Shown here piece after piece: positions 62,433 through 64,000 of a stretch of DNA of 64,000 nt; position 1 is the stretch's first letter; every line of letters starts with the position of its first letter. Source of the DNA: Bacillota bacterium. Its GTDB lineage: Bacteria > Bacillota > Clostridia > Acetivibrionales > DSM-1351. The notes beneath the pieces are model-generated. The model was not told the origin of the DNA. It saw nothing but the letters and a program-made list of their open reading frames with translations, and made no database searches. The stretch covers positions 3,290-67,289 of the forward strand of contig JAEYNY010000199.1 of the NCBI GenBank assembly GCA_023412275.1. Reading direction: 5' to 3'. A program made the position numbers and the translations under genes.

Positions 62433-62990
62433 TTATACCTCCATTATTTCCTTATCTTTGGCTTCAATAATCTTGTCTATGTCGGCAATAAATTTATCAG
62501 TAAGGTTCTGTATATCCTTTTCTGCATCCTTTAAATCGTCTTCTGTTATCTCGCCGCTCTTTTTCTTTGCCTTCATACCTTCAATAGAATCTCTTCTGAT
62601 TGATCTTATGGCAACTTTTGATTCTTCGCCTTCTTTTTTCGCCTGCTTTGTAAGTTCTTTACGTCTTTCTTCTGTTAATGCAGGAAAAACAAGCCTTATA
62701 ACCTTACCGTCATTGTTAGGATTGATTCCTATATCAGACTTTTGAATTTCCTTTTCAATGTCTTTTAGCAGTTTTGCTTCCCATGGCTGAATTAAAATAA
62801 CTCTAGCTTCAGGTACAGACACTGTTGCAATCTGCTGAATAGGAGTCGGCGCACCATAATAATCAATTGTCAGTTTATCCAATATTGCAGGATTAGCTCT
62901 TCCTGCTCTGATTCCAGCAAGATTGTCCTTTAATACATTTATGGTTTTTTTCATTTTTTCTTCGATTGGCTTGTAAAGTTCCTTATCCAT
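62433..62990 (-). CDS. frr: Ribosome recycling factor
   Basis: A 185-residue tRNA-shaped protein that splits post-termination ribosomes with EF-G. Conserved stretches include LAGIRAGRANPAILDKL near residue 24 and RLVFPALTEERRKEL near 108. The ATG at 62990 follows GGAGGAG; a longer frame of 12 extra codons lacks a site. Same order as Bacillus: tsf, pyrH, frr, uppS. Confidence 0.97.
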   Translation of the reverse strand: MDKELYKPIEEKMKKTINVLKDNLAGIRAGRANPAILDKLTIDYYGAPTPIQQIATVSVPEARVILIQPWEAKLLKDIEKEIQKSDIGINPNNDGKVIRLVFPALTEERRKELTKQAKKEGEESKVAIRSIRRDSIEGMKAKKKSGEITEDDLKDAEKDIQNLTDKFIADIDKIIEAKDKEIMEV

Positions 62991-63042
62991 AAATCTCCTC
63001 CTTAAATTATTACTTATATAATACATTTATTTATGAAGGATT

Positions 63043-63750
63043 TCAATATATTGTAGTACCAATCTCTTCACCTTTTACAGCTCTGATTATGTTATCCGGA
63101 TCATTAAGACCGAAAACCAGTGTAGGTATTGCATTATCTTTACAAAATGAAGCAGCTGTCAGATCAATTGCACAAAGTCCTTTGTTCAGATATTCCTGAT
63201 AGCTAAGCCTGTTGTATTTTACTGCATTTGCATTCTTTGATGGATCAGAATCATAAATTCCGTCTACATTCTTTGCCATTAATATTACTTCAGCATCAAT
63301 CTCGGCTGCTCTTAACGCTGCCGCTGTATCTGTTGAAAAATAAGGATTTCCCATTCCGCATGCAAATATAACTATTCTTTTCTTTTCAAGATGCCTTACA
63401 GCTTTTCTTCTTACATAAGGTTCAGCAATCTGCCTCATTTCAATAGCAGTCTGAACTCTCACGGGAATTTCTCTAGATTCAAGTGCATCCTGCAATCCAA
63501 GAGAATTAATTACTGTTGCAAGCATTCCCATATGGTCGGCAGTTGTTCTGTCCATACCTATTCCGCTTCTGCCTCTCCAGAAATTACCTCCGCCTACTAC
63601 AATAGCTATTTCAGCACCCATTTTATGCACTACTGATATTCTGTCACATATTTCGTTTACTGTATCGGTATCAATACCGTGTCCCTTATCACCGGCAAGT
63701 GCTTCTCCACTGATTTTTAACATTATTCGCTTATATTTTAGTTCACTCAT
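63043..63750 (-). CDS. pyrH: Uridylate (UMP) kinase PyrH
   Basis: A 235-residue bacterial UMP kinase of the amino acid kinase fold. The N-terminal phosphate loop is LKISGEALAGDKGHG (about residues 11-25), with VVGGGNFWRG near 51 and GNPYFSTDTAA near 134. It makes UDP for RNA and for UDP-sugars in the wall. GGGGG precedes the ATG. The tsf terminator lies just upstream, with TTGAAA-N17-TAAAAA nearby as a weak promoter. Confidence 0.97.
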   Translation of the reverse strand: MSELKYKRIMLKISGEALAGDKGHGIDTDTVNEICDRISVVHKMGAEIAIVVGGGNFWRGRSGIGMDRTTADHMGMLATVINSLGLQDALESREIPVRVQTAIEMRQIAEPYVRRKAVRHLEKKRIVIFACGMGNPYFSTDTAAALRAAEIDAEVILMAKNVDGIYDSDPSKNANAVKYNRLSYQEYLNKGLCAIDLTAASFCKDNAIPTLVFGLNDPDNIIRAVKGEEIGTTIY

Positions 63751-63857
63751 GGATATTTCCCCCGTTCAATTCGTAATATATGTAATCATTGGGTGAGTAC
63801 ATATCTGTAGTAATTTTTTTACATATTTTGAGTTTATTTTTCAAAAAAGGCCCGAAT

Positions 63858-63888
63858 AAAGGGAACATACAATAAATATGTTCCCTTT
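63858..63888 (-). terminator. Terminator of tsf
   Basis: AAAGGGAACATA and TATGTTCCCTTT form a perfect 12-bp stem with a 7-base loop, 5 bases past the tsf stop. On the minus strand a T-rich run (CCTTTTTTG) follows slightly later. Confidence 0.8.
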
Positions 63889-63892
63889 TATA

Positions 63893-64000
63893 TTAACCAT
63901 TTATTTGTTTCATTACTTCATCAGCAAAGTTTTCATCTTTCTTTTCGATACCTTCGCCTCTTTCAAATCTTGCAAACCTTCTGATTGAAATATTTTCACC
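63893..64000 (-). CDS. tsf: Elongation factor Ts, C-terminal part (partial)
   Basis: The last 35 codons of a gene that runs off the right edge. The product ends with a segment reading RRFARFERGEGIEKK and finishing VMKQING, typical of the EF-Ts C-terminus. EF-Ts recycles EF-Tu from its GDP form. Its place just before pyrH and frr supports the call. Confidence 0.9.
   Translation of the reverse strand, partial: GENISIRRFARFERGEGIEKKDENFADEVMKQING

Overview
The window is a low-GC Gram-positive, endospore-forming chromosome segment. Evidence: spore genes (an alpha/beta SASP, prkA-yhbH-spoVR, spoVD, a dacF-type carboxypeptidase), GGAGG ribosome sites with many TTG starts, a PyrR attenuator, PolC, and a murE carrying the meso-DAP motif DNPR. 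The maturation set hypF-hypC-hypD-hypE implies a [NiFe] hydrogenase elsewhere in the genome, so a (probably anaerobic) clostridium is likely. A Ruminiclostridium-like cellulolytic clostridium is my best guess, but this is inference. I see no tRNA, rRNA, insertion sequence, prophage or CRISPR array.

Layout. 0-4.3 kb: the start of an unknown membrane protein (minus), an XRE-cupin regulator paired with an acyl-CoA synthetase (plus), and a chemotaxis receptor. 4.4-14.2 kb: htpG with a CIRCE operator, the prkA-yhbH-spoVR sporulation operon, a B12-binding radical SAM gene and a D,D-carboxypeptidase. 14.4-17.7 kb: a lipid glycosyltransferase (plus), a uracil permease behind a PyrR leader, and a SASP gene (plus). 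17.7-28.6 kb: the division/cell-wall (dcw) cluster on the minus strand, mraZ-rsmH-ftsL-spoVD-murE-murF-mraY-ftsW-murG, lacking murD. 28.7-33.6 kb: two M16 peptidases, lgt and rodA. 33.7 kb: one tiny plus-strand membrane peptide. 34-38 kb: a MacAB-like efflux set with a Yip1 protein. 38-43 kb: hyp genes directly behind ribF. 43-64 kb: the conserved information-processing and envelope superoperon tsf-pyrH-frr-(87 aa gene)-uppS-cdsA-dxr-rseP-ispG-polC / rimP-nusA-rnpM-ylxQ-infB / rbfA-nrnA-truB-ribF.

How it works together. The dcw block, uppS, mraY, murG, rodA and ftsW supply lipid-linked peptidoglycan; dxr and ispG make the isoprenoid precursor for uppS; cdsA and lgt serve lipids and lipoproteins. 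Regulation visible in the DNA includes CIRCE (HrcA) at htpG, a PyrR attenuator at uraA, three tandem MraZ boxes at mraZ, SigE-like and SigG-like promoters at sporulation genes, perfect dyads over two promoters, and a long hairpin-bearing leader before rimP.

Most notable: an apparent one-base frameshift that removes the N-terminal metal-ligand motif of nrnA; twelve in-frame 36-bp repeats in infB encoding an invariant 12-residue unit with synonymous variation; perfect inverted repeats over the htpG and chemoreceptor promoters; and small uncharacterised genes of 58 and 87 codons. I did not find a clear-cut new multi-gene system. The window is mostly conserved core genome.
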